The notes under the pieces were generated by a model. The model did not search any database, was not told the DNA's origin, and worked only from the letters and a program-made list of their open reading frames with translations. From contig CM043700.1 in NCBI GenBank assembly GCA_023935145.1, forward strand, positions 82,001-146,000: DNA of 64,000 nt, written 5' to 3'. The position numbers were made by a program, and so were the translations under genes. Within the stretch, counting starts at the first letter, position 1. Every line of letters starts with the position of its first letter. The stretch comes from Bretschneidera sinensis. Taxonomy: Eukaryota; Streptophyta; Magnoliopsida; Brassicales; Akaniaceae. This document shows, piece by piece, positions 22,174 to 33,849 of this stretch.

Positions 22174-23605
22174 AGTTGAGAGAATACCTCATCCGGCTGA
22201 AGATGTTCAACTTAGCGCTCATGGAAGGCACCCCAAAGCATATCATTTTTCTTAGTTTATTTCATTTTATTATTCGTATTTCCTAGTTTATTTTTCTATC
22301 TGTTTATTATTACTTGTTTTCCATTTTATGTTTGTTTCTCTTTCTTTTTCAAGGACAGCGTGAATGCATCCAGTTGAAGTTTGGGGGCATGCTACGAGCC
22401 ATGCCAGCCATCAGTTCTCTATCTCCCAGGTCAGCTCCTTCCATGCTATTCATACATTGGGGACAATGTGCAATTTAAGTTCAGGGGTATGGGGACACAC
22501 TCACTATGTCCCACATTTTTCTGTTTTGTTGCTATTTTCATAGATAAATGCATGTTGATTCTGTCAAATAAACTTTTTTTTTGTGATCTAAACAAAATTT
22601 TATGATTCGACTTCATCACCAAGCTTAACACTTTGAACGTATAGGCTAATAATCAAGTTTTAAACCTAGATCACCGCCTTTTAGACATTTGAGGATTCAC
22701 AAGTTTGACCTAAACTATCACAAGCACACTAGCACATAACTGTGTGGGGTATGACATGTTATTTGGATTTGTTTGTTTCTTTTGCTTAACTGTGAACTAG
22801 TTGACTTATTAGATTGACATTTTGGCATATAAAAATAGAAAAAATTGATTAGTGCTCAAAAGAAGAAATAAATGCTCCTAATGATCAATAAAACTTGTTT
22901 TCTGCTGAGTAACTGGCCCTCTTGCCTCAGTAAGCATTGAGTGTCACGTCAAAAGGTGGAAAATCTTAAATGATCATTAAAAAGAACTTTCTGCTGAGTA
23001 ACCAGCCCTCTTGCCTTAGTAAGCATTGAGTGTCACGTCAAAAGGTGGAAAATTCTTATTGGTAGCATTAAGACCAATTAGTTTCGTAGCCTTTTTGACT
23101 CGAGCTAGTAAGTCCTTAGGGGTGTCTTTACACCTAATGCCCTAAAACCATTTGGTTTGGGAGTCATTGGCTAAACGCTCGTTACATGAGTCAAAAAGAA
23201 AGCTTAAGGGAACTAACTTGGCAAAAATCTCACAAATAAAAGAAAAGAAGAAAATCTATGCCATCTTTGTTGACTCTAATAAGAAGTTTGGTGAATCTTA
23301 AGTCATCGAAACACTATACATTTGAATTACTTGCAATCTTTTATGTGCTAGTTCACCACACACCAAAGTCGAACTTGTGATGTCTTAAATTGCCTCATGA
23401 AAGTGATTTGCATTCAAAACTCTTATTCATTGCAAAAATATGTTTGTATCTGTTAAGCTTGCTCATGAATGCACATCATAGTTTTGTGTTAATACTTAAA
23501 CTTTTTTGGACACTATGAACATTGGATCTATCTGTGTGTTGTTATTTTTCATTTTAGTTTTGTTTAGTATTGCTAAGGGACTAACAATATGTAAGTTTGG
23601 AGGTG
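22174..23605 (+). other. Element B 3' untranslated region and polypurine tract
   Basis: Holds the shared post-coding motif (22194-22234, with AACTTAGCGCTCATGG). PPT-like sites lie at ~22377, ~22478 and 23593-23605. Two copies of the CTGAGTAAC…TTGAGTG repeat lie at 22903-22960 and 22991-23048. The hairpin-prone block lies at 23082-23190. No coding potential. Confidence 0.8.
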
Positions 23606-24936
23606 TGATAGGTGCTTAAATATTCATAGTTAAGCCCCCTTATTTACACTTGTTAGGTCCTTAGTTATGTTAATTTAGTTCATTTTACTTCATTTATGTG
23701 TTTCACATGTGTTTTATAGGTCTTGGAGAAAAAGAAGCAGTTTTGGCACTTAAAGGAAAAAGCCTGGAATTCCTGGAGTAGCCCCTGGACAAACTGTGAT
23801 CGATCGCACCATACAATACGATCGAGCGCACATTGCGATCGTGCGCACACAAGAAAGATCGAGGGCACCCTACGATCGAGCGCAAGACGCGTGCGATCGA
23901 GCGCACATGTACGGGCGTGAACAGTAAACTGCAGAACCTTATTTCGAAAAAAAAGAGAGTTTTATAATTTAGGAAAGTTTAGGAACTCATGAGCCTTCTA
24001 GGACTTCTCAAGTCCTATAAATACACCTGTAAAGCACACACAACAGATCACAACTTAGAGAACACTCTCTTATCTTTTACTTGGAGTTGTAAGCTTTGGG
24101 AGAGAATTGACGCCTCTTCTCTCAATTTTATTCTTCTCTTTATTTTTAGTTTATATATGATGTTTATTTTAGATAGCATGTGTAACTAACTTTCTTATAG
24201 GGCTCGATTGAAGCCCTAGTTATGCTTTCTCATATATTTATTCATTGATAAATCTTTGCCAATAGCCTTTATTATGTTGCTTAACTTGATTAATGCTTGT
24301 GCTTATTTAAATTCCTCATATGTATGTGTATGGCCAGCGTATGCATGTGGTATGGATTGGTTAGTTAGATCAATTTGGATGACCGAGTCCTGGGTCTAAC
24401 ATTAGTAACAAAAGATATCCACACCGGATTCTTAGATTAATCAACATGGGAAACCAGGAGTAGATACCATGCCCTAGGTCTCATGTGGTTGTCGATTTCC
24501 ATAGTACTTATGTTTTCTTAAGGAAAAACTCAAGCAGATACCATGCTGAATCCCTTAAGGAAGAAAAGAGTTAGAGTAGATACCATGCCTAACTCGTTGC
24601 TTAGGGAAATCAATAGCTTAAGGAGTAGATACCATACCCTTAGGTTGGCAACCAGTAAGTATACATGATAAGGCTAGTACACTGATACATTATACAATTG
24701 GGAAAGTATGACTAGTGGTGGATATCAAAGGCCTATGTCTTTATTATTATCAAATCACATACAACAGTTATTTATTTCTTTTTACTTAAAGAAACTAATT
24801 CTAAAACCGAACTTTACCAATCCCTGTGGAGATGATCTTGCTTTCGCACACTATACTACACTGTTTATCTTGTGCACTTGCAAGTAAAACTAGTACGATT
24901 ATCTACTTATTAATTTAGGTATATAATCGTCCAACA
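23606..24936 (+). repeat. Element B 3' LTR
   Basis: TGATAGGTGCTTAAATATTC to AATCGTCCAACA. It is 28 bp longer than the 5' copy, mainly because of an extra GATCGATCGCACC segment near 23800. Otherwise it is very similar, so insertion is fairly recent relative to the other elements. Confidence 0.9.
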
Positions 24937-25978
24937 TAGATGCCAACGGACAGGTAACATCTCATCCCGAAATCAAATGCCCCTACAAAATATCAACATA
25001 GTAGAACTTTTTGATGTATGGGGCATTGATTTCACGGGTCCTTTCTCTAATTCTTTTGGTAATTTAAATATTCTTGTGGGAGTGGATTACGTGTCTAAAT
25101 GGGTCGAGGCAGTCCCCTCAAAGACTAATGGTCACACAGTGGTGTTAAAGTTTCTACAGGATAACATTTTTACCTGGTTCGGAACACCAAGAGCGATCAT
25201 CAGTGACGGAGGCAGCCACTTCTATCATCATTCTTTTGCTGCACTCATCAAAAAATACGGCATAACCCATAAAGTTGGCACCCCATACCACCCTCAGACT
25301 AGTGGCCAAGTGGAGATAAGTAACTGAGAAATCAAAAGCATCTCGGAAAGAACAGTAAACCCTAGTCGGAAAGACTGGTCCTTATTACTCAACGATGCTC
25401 TATGGGCATACCGAACAGCTTATAAGACACTAATTGGGATGTCCCCATACCGCCTAGTCTTTGGAAAAGCATGCCATCTACCTGTAGAGCTTGAACATCG
25501 AGCATATTGGGCAATTAAACAATTCAACTTCGACATGAAACAAGCGGGTGAGAAAAGAAGGCTACACTTAAATGAGCTAAAAGAGTTTAGGTATAATGCA
25601 TATGAGAATGCCAAGCTTTACAAGGAAAGGGCCAAGGCATGTCATGACAAACAATTAGTGCAAAAAGAGTTTCACGTAGGATAAAGGGTACTACTCTACA
25701 ATTCAAGATTAAGGCTGTTCCCTGGCAAATTAAAATCCTGATGGGCAGGTCCATATGTGGTCACCAAGGTCTTCCCTCATGGAGTTTTGGAAATTCATGA
25801 CTCACACAACAATCAAACTTTTACAGTCAATGGACACCGCGTCAAACCTTACCTTGATCTCGCATTACCTCCTCGGGACGAGGACCTGACACTTCAAACT
25901 GTGCATTACATAGCTGATCCACAGGCACCTGACCCACCTCAATTTCCAGTTTCTGTCACACAAAACGTCAGCACTTAA
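24937..25978 (+). pseudogene. Element A integrase, part 2 (catalytic core and C-terminus)
   Basis: Resumes CDR|CQRTGN after the target duplication. The DDE triad is readable: WGIDFTGPF (~25020), IISDGGSHF (~25198) and SGQVEIS (~25300). The C-terminal part contains [23 protein letters not shown] (shown across 25440-25510), [16 protein letters not shown] and FTVNGHRVKPYLD, and ends at a stop (25976-25978). Stops at ~25326, ~25683 and ~25740 interrupt it. Confidence 0.85.
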
Positions 25979-27413
25979 GGAAATGCGATCGAGCGCAATA
26001 CTCCTTGCGATCGAGCGCATTTATACCAGAACCTATCTCCTGCACCCGGTACCTTCTCGACTACACCCACTGATGATCAGCAGTGAGAGGATACCCCGTC
26101 TGGCTGAAGATGTTAAACTTAGCGCTCATGGGAGGCACCCCAGACATATCCTTTTTATTTAGTACTTTTTTTTATAGTCATATTTTCATATCTATTATTT
26201 TTTTTTCTGGAACAACGTTTGTTTTCCTTTGTCAGGTACTTAGTGCGTGCATCTAGTTTAAGTTTGGGGGCGTGTATAAGCAAGCAAGCAAGCAACCTAA
26301 TTCTCCATCTCCCAGGTCAGATCTTTCCATGCCACACACATTAGGGACAATGTGCATTTTAAGTTTAGGGATAGTGGGAGATACTAGATACTATCACACA
26401 TGCACACACTAAGTCCCAGTTTTTTTTTAAGAAGATAAATGCATGATCAATGGGTAAACAAAATTTTTGGTTGAATTAAAAATTTGATAACACTTCATTT
26501 GTAAGCTTACAAGCTAGAACACATAGTCTTGTATTAGGAATTTTACAAAGTTGAGTTAACTACCTCAAGGCACCTAAGAATTCACAAGTTTGATTTAAAA
26601 AATTGCACGAGCACATTTAGCACACATTTGTGTGGGGTATGACATATAATTATTTTGTATATGTTTCCATAACCTAATCTGTAATCGGATAACTTGTTGA
26701 AAAGAACCCTTTGGCATAAGAAAAATAAAGAAAAATATGTTCATCATGCAAAAAGAAAATAAAAAAGCTTCGAAAAATCAACTTTCCACTGAGTAACTGG
26801 GCCCCTTGCCTCAGTAAGCATTGAGTGTTCACGTCAAAAGGTGGAAGTTTCATTAAGGAGCATTAAAAACCTGTTAAGTTCCATAGCCTTTTTGACTCGA
26901 GTTGATAAGTTCTTAGGGGTGTCTTCACACCTAATGCCCTAAAACCATCTGGTTTGGGAGTCATTGGCCAAAACACTCGTTACAAGGGTCAAATAGAAAG
27001 CTTGATGGAACTCAACATGGTAAAAATCGCATGATAAAAGAAAAAGAAAAAAGAAGCAAGTATTATGCCATTTTGTTCTCTTGGATAAGAAATTCGATGA
27101 AAGTTTAGGCACCAAAACACTATCCACTAAAATTATGTGGAAACCCCATCTCATATGTGCTAATCCATCACGCATAAATCAAACTTGCAATGCCTTAAGC
27201 CAACCTTAGATGGTTAACATAAAACTTTTGAAAGTCCTTTTGCAATCCAAAATGTGTTTTTATTATAAGCTTACTCATGAACGGTTATCATGGTTTTATG
27301 CATAACCCAAATTTTTTAGTACCATGAAAATGAATTTATCTTTAAAATTTTGTTTCAACATAGTCTTTGGTTTTGTATTGCTAAGGGACTAGCAATATAT
27401 AAGTTTGGGGGTG
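25979..27413 (+). other. Element A 3' untranslated region and polypurine tract
   Basis: Begins with two palindromic CpG motifs (25984-26023). It then holds the shared motif at 26099-26142, PPT-like sites at ~26268, ~26358 and 27401-27413 (AAGTTTGGGGGTG), one copy of the CTGAGTAAC…TTGAGTG repeat (26786-26845) and the hairpin block (26880-26990). Noncoding. Confidence 0.8.
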
Positions 27414-28658
27414 TGATAAGTGCTTAAATAGTCATATTTAAGCCCCTTAATTTACTCTTGTTAGACTTTTTACTTATCTATTTTAGTAGATTATACTTCA
27501 TTTTTGTGTTTTTTGTGTTTTTCACAGGACTTGGACAAAAAGATAACAAAATGGAGCTTTTAGAATCAAAAGTCAAGTTCTGCCCTTCAGCAAGGTGTGC
27601 TCGAGCGCACCTCCCTTAAGATCGAACGCACAAGCACACGAGCGCACATATGCGATCGAGCACATCCCACATACGCTCGAGCGCAATTACTCCTGAGGCG
27701 ACAGAGCCAAAATTGGAAAGATGTCTTCCGACTCCAAAACAGAATTAGGGTTTTGTGATGCCATGAAGACCCTATAAATAGCCCTGTAAAACACATATCA
27801 CACACCTTTTGTTTGAGACTCGAAGTAGAGAGCTTAGGAGAAGAATTGACGACTTATCTCCCGAGTCTTCTTCAATTTTAGTTTTCTGTTTTTACTTAGT
27901 TATGTTTAGCATGTTTACTTTACTTAGTATGTGTAACTAAACTCTTATAGGGCTCGATTGAAGCCCTAGTTATGCTTTACCACACATTTATTCATTGACT
28001 ATCTTTGCTATAGCCTTGTTAGAATATTTAACTTGATTAATACCTATTTATATTTACATTCCTCATATGTATGTGCATGATCAACGTATGCATGTGGTAT
28101 GGATAGGTTAGTTGAATCAATCTGGATGACCGAGTCTTGGGTTCGACATTAGTAATAAAGGATATCCACACCGGATTCCCAGGTTAATCAACATGGGAAA
28201 CCGAGACCGGACCAAGCCCTAGGTCCCATGTGGTTGCCGATCTCCACAGCCCTCATGCTCTCTTAAGGAGATCAATAGCTTAAAGAGAGAAAACAGTTAG
28301 AGTATACACCATGCCTAACTCGTTGCATAGGGAGATCAATAGCTTAAGGTGTGGACCAAGCCCTTAGGTTGGCAACCATTAGATATTCATGATAAGACTA
28401 AAGCATTGAAACCTTAGTAAGTGGGAAAGTATAATTAGTGGTGGATATCATAGCCCTATGTTCTCATTATTATTATTCACTCACTATCAACTTTTATTTC
28501 TCTTTTAAACTAAAAGGAATTAGTTCTAGATAGAAATTCACCAATCCCTGTGGAAATAATCTCGTACTTGCACACTATACTACCACAGACCTTGTGCACT
28601 TGCAAGTAAAACTATAACGGTTATTTGCATATTTATTCAGGTAGATAAACGTCTAACA
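27414..28658 (+). repeat. Element A 3' LTR
   Basis: TGATAAGTGCTTAAATAG to AAACGTCTAACA, 1245 bp, without the internal duplication seen at 11577-13441. CpG-rich palindromic motifs cluster at 27597-27695. Confidence 0.85.
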
Positions 28659-28737
28659 CTACCACAGACCTTGTGCACTTGCAAGTAAAACTATAACGGT
28701 TATTTGCATATTTATTTAAGTAAATAATCATCCAACA
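28659..28737 (+). repeat. Extra copy of the LTR 3' end
   Basis: CTACCACAGACCTTGTGCAC to AATCATCCAACA repeats the last ~79 bp of the LTR immediately after it. It could be the stub of an older LTR into which element A inserted, or a local duplication. Confidence 0.7.
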
Positions 28738-29136
28738 AAGACCTGTGGATTTGCTGGTTTCCCCTGACTTCACCTACCCCGTCTTCAGTGGGGAATTTTA
28801 TTTTCAAGTGGTACATGGACACGACCGCTTTGAGTTTGTTGAGGGTGTGTTTGTCGAGGATCACATTGTAAGACGACAGTTGTTTGACCACCAGGAAAGT
28901 AGTCTGTATGGTGGTCGCTTGCGAAGCCGTTCCTGCAGTGATTGGGAGAACTATGCTGCCTTCAGCGAACACTGGACCCCCTGAGAAACCATAGAGTGGG
29001 TGGAGACTGGTTCTAACTGAGCATCTTCCAATTGTATCTGCTGGAATGCGTCATAAAATAGGATGTCGACTGAGCTCCTGTTGTCGACTAGGATGCGCCT
29101 AACATCGTGGTTGGCCACGAGAAGAGAGACAACCAC
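28738..29136 (-). pseudogene. Element D aspartic protease fragment
   Basis: Minus-strand frames give MVVSLLVANHDVRRILVDNR then SSVDILFYDAF (active-site D-N-R-S, where D-N-G-S is usual). A frameshift at ~28972 is followed by GSIVLPITAG, YNVILDKHTLNKLKAVVSMY and LKIKFPTEDGVGEV, a Tat-type protease C-terminus. It ends at the junction with element A. Confidence 0.75.
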
Positions 29137-29139
29137 GAT

Positions 29140-29623
29140 ATCGTCGTGCAGGGTCTGGACCCCCTCTAGATCTTTGTCTATGAAGGAGATTGCTTGGTCT
29201 ACCTTCTTGCGTTTGTGGGGGCCACAGACCTAGTGTAGGTCATTCCGTTGTGTCCTGAGGTGCCTCCAACCACAGGGCCCCCACAGATAGTCTTTATGAT
29301 CTTGGTTGCGGCTGCCTCTAGGTTTCTTTGGCTAGGCCCTCCCTAGTTTGGCCTAGGACTTCTTTGGAGGATTTGATTGGTCTTGTTTTGACTAGATGGG
29401 TGCTCGGGACTTCTTCGGGGCCTTCTGGCACTTTCTCCTGTCGTGGTCTGGTGAATTCTTTCAACTGCCCCCTTGTTAATAAGGGCTTCTATTTGGTGTT
29501 TCAGGTCTAGGCAATCCTGTGTCGTGCCCATGGTTTCTGTGGAACCGGCGCCATTTTCTTCGATCCTCGTTGAGGCACAACGATTTCGGAGGCCACTATA
29601 GGATTGCCTTGTCTTGGAGTTGC
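29140..29623 (-). pseudogene. Element D gag, C-terminal part
   Basis: Contains TTQDCLDLKHQIEALINKGA, the short Tat-type gag segment before protease, followed by a basic Arg/Pro-rich stretch. It continues upstream across solo LTR K. Confidence 0.65.
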
Positions 29624-31035
29624 TGATTACGCCCAAAGAGTAACGCGGTAGTTGTAGCATGGCTTTGGGGTGTCGATTCCATAGGGAAACAAGTTACCTA
29701 CAAAAGAAGGTGTGAACCATAACACAAACGATAAAGATTTAAGTAAAAAGATATAAATTTGGTTAATGAAGTAATTTTGTAAAATAGATTGTGAAATATA
29801 ATAAAGAAACAACAAAGATTCAGGAATCCTCCCTAGGTTCGTTACCCTATTCCTAACTTGATTAAGTTGTTTTTATCTCGATTGCAAGTTTCACATCCCA
29901 AACAGGCAATCGGCAAATATTTAATGAGAACATATATATACCCTAATATGATTGTTATGAAATACTTTTTTATTTTCGATTCATGCACACATGATCTATC
30001 CTATAGGTTTATCAAGAAACGACTATATATCTTTAATGACAATATTGTAGTAATGGACAAACCTAAAAGCTAGATCTATCAGACTCAATTATACCCAAAC
30101 AATCTTGACATAAGAAAAGCATGACTAAATTTATATCAAGGAGAAAGATACAATTACCAGATTAGATAAAATCTTATAATTAGATTAAAAATAAATCATA
30201 ACAATGTTTTGACAATGAATCTCTATTACAACTGAATCAAATAAAGGAAAATAGGAACAACTACACCTAGGGATTCATCCCTTCGCCTTGCTTGGAGATT
30301 AGTTAGCCATGGGGCTCATGGTTGAACACTTTGATGGAGGAGAATTGGTTACTTCCTTGAGTTTTCCAGGCTTGATGATTGTCTTTTATCAAACCCTAAG
30401 TGGTCTATTTATAATACAAGAGGTCTAAGGGTGTTTTAGGGTTTAAACAATCATTAAAAGGCCCTAATTATGTTGTAACTTGGAGATAGGGTATCGAGGT
30501 CACACCGCGGCTCAGCTAGAATCAAGCCATGGCTTAAAATCTTCAAGTTCTTGCACTTTTTGGAGGCTGTGGCTCAGCCTAGGCTGGGCCGCGGCGCACA
30601 CTGATGCTGTTCTGAAGGCCTGACCTTTGTCTACTAAAACTGCCATAACTTTCTCTAGAAAAATCATTTTTATGAGCCGTAAAATTCTCCAGAAAATAGA
30701 CTTTTGGATCTTTCTAAGTATATATGGCTCATCTCCTGGTTCTTCTTGGATCAATACAGTTTAATTTGCAAAAATGATTGATCTGTACGGGCAATTCTGG
30801 AAATTTAGTGAAACTCCTTTCCAAGTGCTTGTGAACCTTCACTCTGGTTCTTCAAGCAATGATAGTTTTTCTATCTCTTTTGAACTTAAAGTACCTGAAA
30901 ATGCATCAAAATAGGTTAATGATCCAAGAATATCACTTTAGAGTTATTACCGTATAAAAGTGCAATTAAGACCGAGATCAACCCTAAAATGCTAACAATT
31001 AAGCACTGTTGAGATGCATTTTATAGCTCTCATCA
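29624..31035 (-). mobile_element. Solo LTR K (C family), inserted in element D gag
   Basis: Bounded on the plus strand by TGATTACGCCC and CTCTCATCA, 1412 bp, with target duplication GTTGC (29619-29623 and 31036-31040). No PBS, PPT or internal region, so it is a solo LTR left by LTR-LTR recombination. Its ends match the LTRs of element C; its middle (30613-30838) instead resembles the LTR of element F. Confidence 0.9.
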
Positions 31036-31040
31036 GTTGC

Positions 31041-32310
31041 ATTAAGACGTTGGTCTTGGATGTGTTGAGGGGAGTAAAGCTCTCGAAGTGACCGAGGACC
31101 CTGTGCCTACTTTGGCGGAAAGGTCGCTTGGTTGGTTCATGACGAAGACTAACGGGGCCCCCTTCACGCTCTCTCTAGAAGGCCTGGTCATCTTCCACAA
31201 GCAGGTGTTTCTTGGCTCAGGCCAAGATCTCGTTCATGTCATTGGGTGGTCGCCTGGTGAGCTTGGAGCTGAAGATTCTGGATCTTAACCCATTTTTGAA
31301 TGCTAGCATCTAGATGTTGGGGTTGAGGTCGGGGATCTCCCAAGCGGCAACACTAAACCTCGAGATGTAGGCTCGGAGTCTCTCTCCCCATAGTTGGATG
31401 ATGTTGACCAGAGACTCCAAAGTCTTCTTGGGTCCCTTACTGCTAAGAAAATGAGACACAAAAGTGTAGCTTAGTTCTTTGAACGTGCTAATGTTTCCCG
31501 GTTTCAAACAAGAGTACCATGTTTCGATCGCCTTCTCGAGCGTCAGGGGGAATGCTCGGCACATTACGGGATCAGAATGACGATGCAATGTCATTGTGGT
31601 CTTATAGTGCTAGAGATGATCTAATGGGTCTGCAGAACCGTCGTAGGGTTTGATTTGGGGCATTCGAAATTTGACAAGAGCGGGGCTTCCAGGACCTCTT
31701 GAGTAAAGGGCTAGTCTTGAATATTGAGCTCGTGTAGGACACTGTGGTTTCGGAACTTTAGTGCTTCATTGTTTATTTCCTCTATTTCTTCGATCCATCT
31801 GTCGAGACCAAGGTTACTCCTAGAGGAAGGGCTTCCTTTGAATTTGACAGTGTGAGGTGGTGAGAACTCTGCTGTGGAACAGTTGTCGATGGGGAATACA
31901 TGGCTAATAGAGCTTGTGCACCCAAGATTCTGTTGAGGAGGTATAGGGGAGGGCTGGCGAGTCTCTCTACGGATCTCGGTGGTGAGGTCGGTCACCAGTC
32001 ATGAGAGTTCCATGAACTGTGCTTGGAGCATAGGCATAATGGGATATGCTGCGGGGGCCTCTTGGAGATTTTGGGGGGGTTGATTTCTGTGTAGGAGGGG
32101 CGTTGGGTCCCTAGAAGTGGCTGTGGATTATCGCCAGATGACCTTTGTTCTGATACGGCAGGGGGTCTTGACTCGGACCATTGGCTATGGGTGCTGTTTT
32201 GTGTATGTATGGTGCCAGCCCCAGCAACTCCCTTACCAGTATTCCTCGTGGTGTTTTTAGGTAGCATGGCAACAAATGAGTTTTTTTAGATTTCTTTGCT
32301 TTTACTGTTA
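31041..32310 (-). pseudogene. Element D gag, N-terminal and capsid part
   Basis: Minus-strand frames contain SSRSNLGLDRWIEEIEEIN, then PVMCRAFPLTLEKAIETWYS, ISTFKELSYTFVSHFLSSKG and ERLRAYISRFSVAAWEIPDL. This is the standard capsid pattern of Tat-lineage gag. Stops and frame changes near 31711 and 31600 break it. The N-terminal Pro/Ser-rich leader lies at 32267-31992. Confidence 0.75.
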
Positions 32311-32326
32311 ACGAGAGATGGTGGAG

Positions 32327-32344
32327 TTCCCACAGACGGCACCA
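32327..32344 (-). promoter_or_regulatory. Primer binding site of element D
   Basis: On the minus strand TGGTGCCGTCTGTGGGAA lies three bases after the LTR end (…GGCATCAACA). It is a variant of the TGGCGCCGTCTGTGGGAA type used by Tat-lineage elements. Confidence 0.75.
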
Positions 32345-32347
32345 ATC

Positions 32348-32566
32348 TGTTGATGCCTGAAATATGTTGCTGAACTGGAGGTCGGATTTGTACTTTGTAA
32401 CATATTTCAGTGACTGGTCTGTACAAGGAAACAAGGGTGAACTAAACGGTCGCAGGAGTAGAGGAAGGGCGATGCCTCCTGGGACACTCTAACGCTCTTA
32501 TCAATAGAAAGTTTTTAGAGCAATGGAGAGGATGATGATGCCTAGTGTTTTCAGTCAAATGAGTTT
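32348..32566 (-). repeat. Element D 5' LTR, distal part
   Basis: On the minus strand this is the 3' portion of D's LTR, ending GGCATCAACA. It is cut at 32566 by element C; the rest is at 38701-39272. Confidence 0.75.
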
Positions 32567-33849
32567 TGATTACGCCCAAAGTATAACGCGGTAGTTGCAG
32601 CACAGCTTTGGGGTGTCGATTCCATAGGGAGACAAAAAAACTACAAGAGAGGATGTAAACTTTAATACGAAACGATAAAAGTCAAAGGAAAGAATCTGAG
32701 TTTAAAGTAGTGTGAAATAGTTGTGTAAATATAATAGAGAACAACAAGGGTCCGGGATTCCTCCCTAGGTTCATTGCCTTATTCCAATCTTGATTCAGTT
32801 GCTTTTATCTCGATTGCAAGTTTCACATCCCAAACAAGCAATCGACAAATATTCAATCTAAGTATATATAAAAACCCTAACGTAATTTTTATGAAATACT
32901 TTTTACTTTCAAGCACACATGACCTAACTTATAGATTATCAAGAAATGACAATATATCATAATTACAATACCGCAGTAATGGACAAATCTATAAGAGAAA
33001 TCTATCGAACTCAATCACACCTCAACAACATCACATAAGAAGAGCATGACTAGACTTATATGGGGGAGAAAGATGCAATCACTGGATTAAGGGGAAATCT
33101 TTTAATTAGATTAAAAAGTAAATCATAACAATGTTTAATGATAATAAATCCAAACTACAATGAATCAAGACTAGAAATTAAGAACGACTACACCTAGGGT
33201 TTCATCCCTTCGCCTTACTTGGAGATTAGTTGGCCATGGAGGAGAGTGTGGCAGCCTTCATGATGTTTTCCTCGGCCTCCGACCTCTATTGAATGTCCCC
33301 CTTTACAAACCCTCAGTGGTCTACTTATAATCACAAAGTCCAAGGGTAATTTAGGGTTTAAAAAATCATTAAAATCCTAATTAGGTCAAAACTCAGAGAA
33401 GTGGACCGGGTGGGCTCCGTGGCTTCCATTGTTTCTTTATTTTCTTGCCTTGCTGGAAGCCGCAGCCCTGCCTAGTCCAGGCCGCGGCCTTGCCTAGTCC
33501 AGGCCGCGGCTTCCACTGAAGTTTCTTCCTTATTCTTTTGCTCGGTTCTGGAGGCCGAGGCTTGGATATCTTTAGGCCGCAGTGCGCACACTCAAGACTT
33601 GATTTTTCTTCACTTGTCCTTCCACAACTATGCCTTCACTCCGGCATGCCTCGAGTCTTTGTGCTTCAAGCAATGATAACTTTTCCTCCTCTTTTGAGCA
33701 TAAAATACCTAAAAATGCACTGGAATAGATTAATGATCCAAGAATGATACTTTAGAGTTATTAACGTATAAAAGTGCAATTAAAACCTAGATCAACCCTA
33801 AAATGCTAACAATTAAGTACTGTTAAGATGCATTTTATGAATCTCATCA
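32567..33849 (-). repeat. Element C 3' LTR
   Basis: Plus-strand bounds TGATTACGCCCAAAG and ATCTCATCA. Next to it on the interior side is the minus-strand purine tract AGTTGGGGGTTG. It contains a 26-bp tandem repeat with CCTAGTCCAGGCCGCGG (33470-33510) that the other LTR lacks. Confidence 0.9.

Larger units (their letters stand above)
18096..24936 (+). mobile_element. Element B: non-autonomous Athila-like element nested in element A
   Basis: LTRs of 1303 bp (18096-19398) and 1331 bp (23606-24936) flank a 4.2-kb interior with PBS, gag, protease and 3' untranslated region. RT, RNase H and integrase are wholly absent. Target duplication TAGAT (18091-18095 and 24937-24941) shows a genuine retrotransposition event. 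Coding and noncoding blocks resemble element A throughout. Confidence 0.9.
11577..28658 (+). mobile_element. Element A: Athila-like Ty3/gypsy retrotransposon, interrupted by element B
   Basis: 5' LTR 11577-13441, PBS 13448-13464, gag, PR, RT, RH, INT, 3' untranslated region and 3' LTR 27414-28658. Element B (18096-24936) sits inside the integrase. Removing B and one TAGAT gives ~10.2 kb, within the usual size of Athila elements. All domains are present but crossed by stops and frameshifts. I could not identify a 5-bp target duplication for A itself because its left LTR is shared with element 0. Confidence 0.85.
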
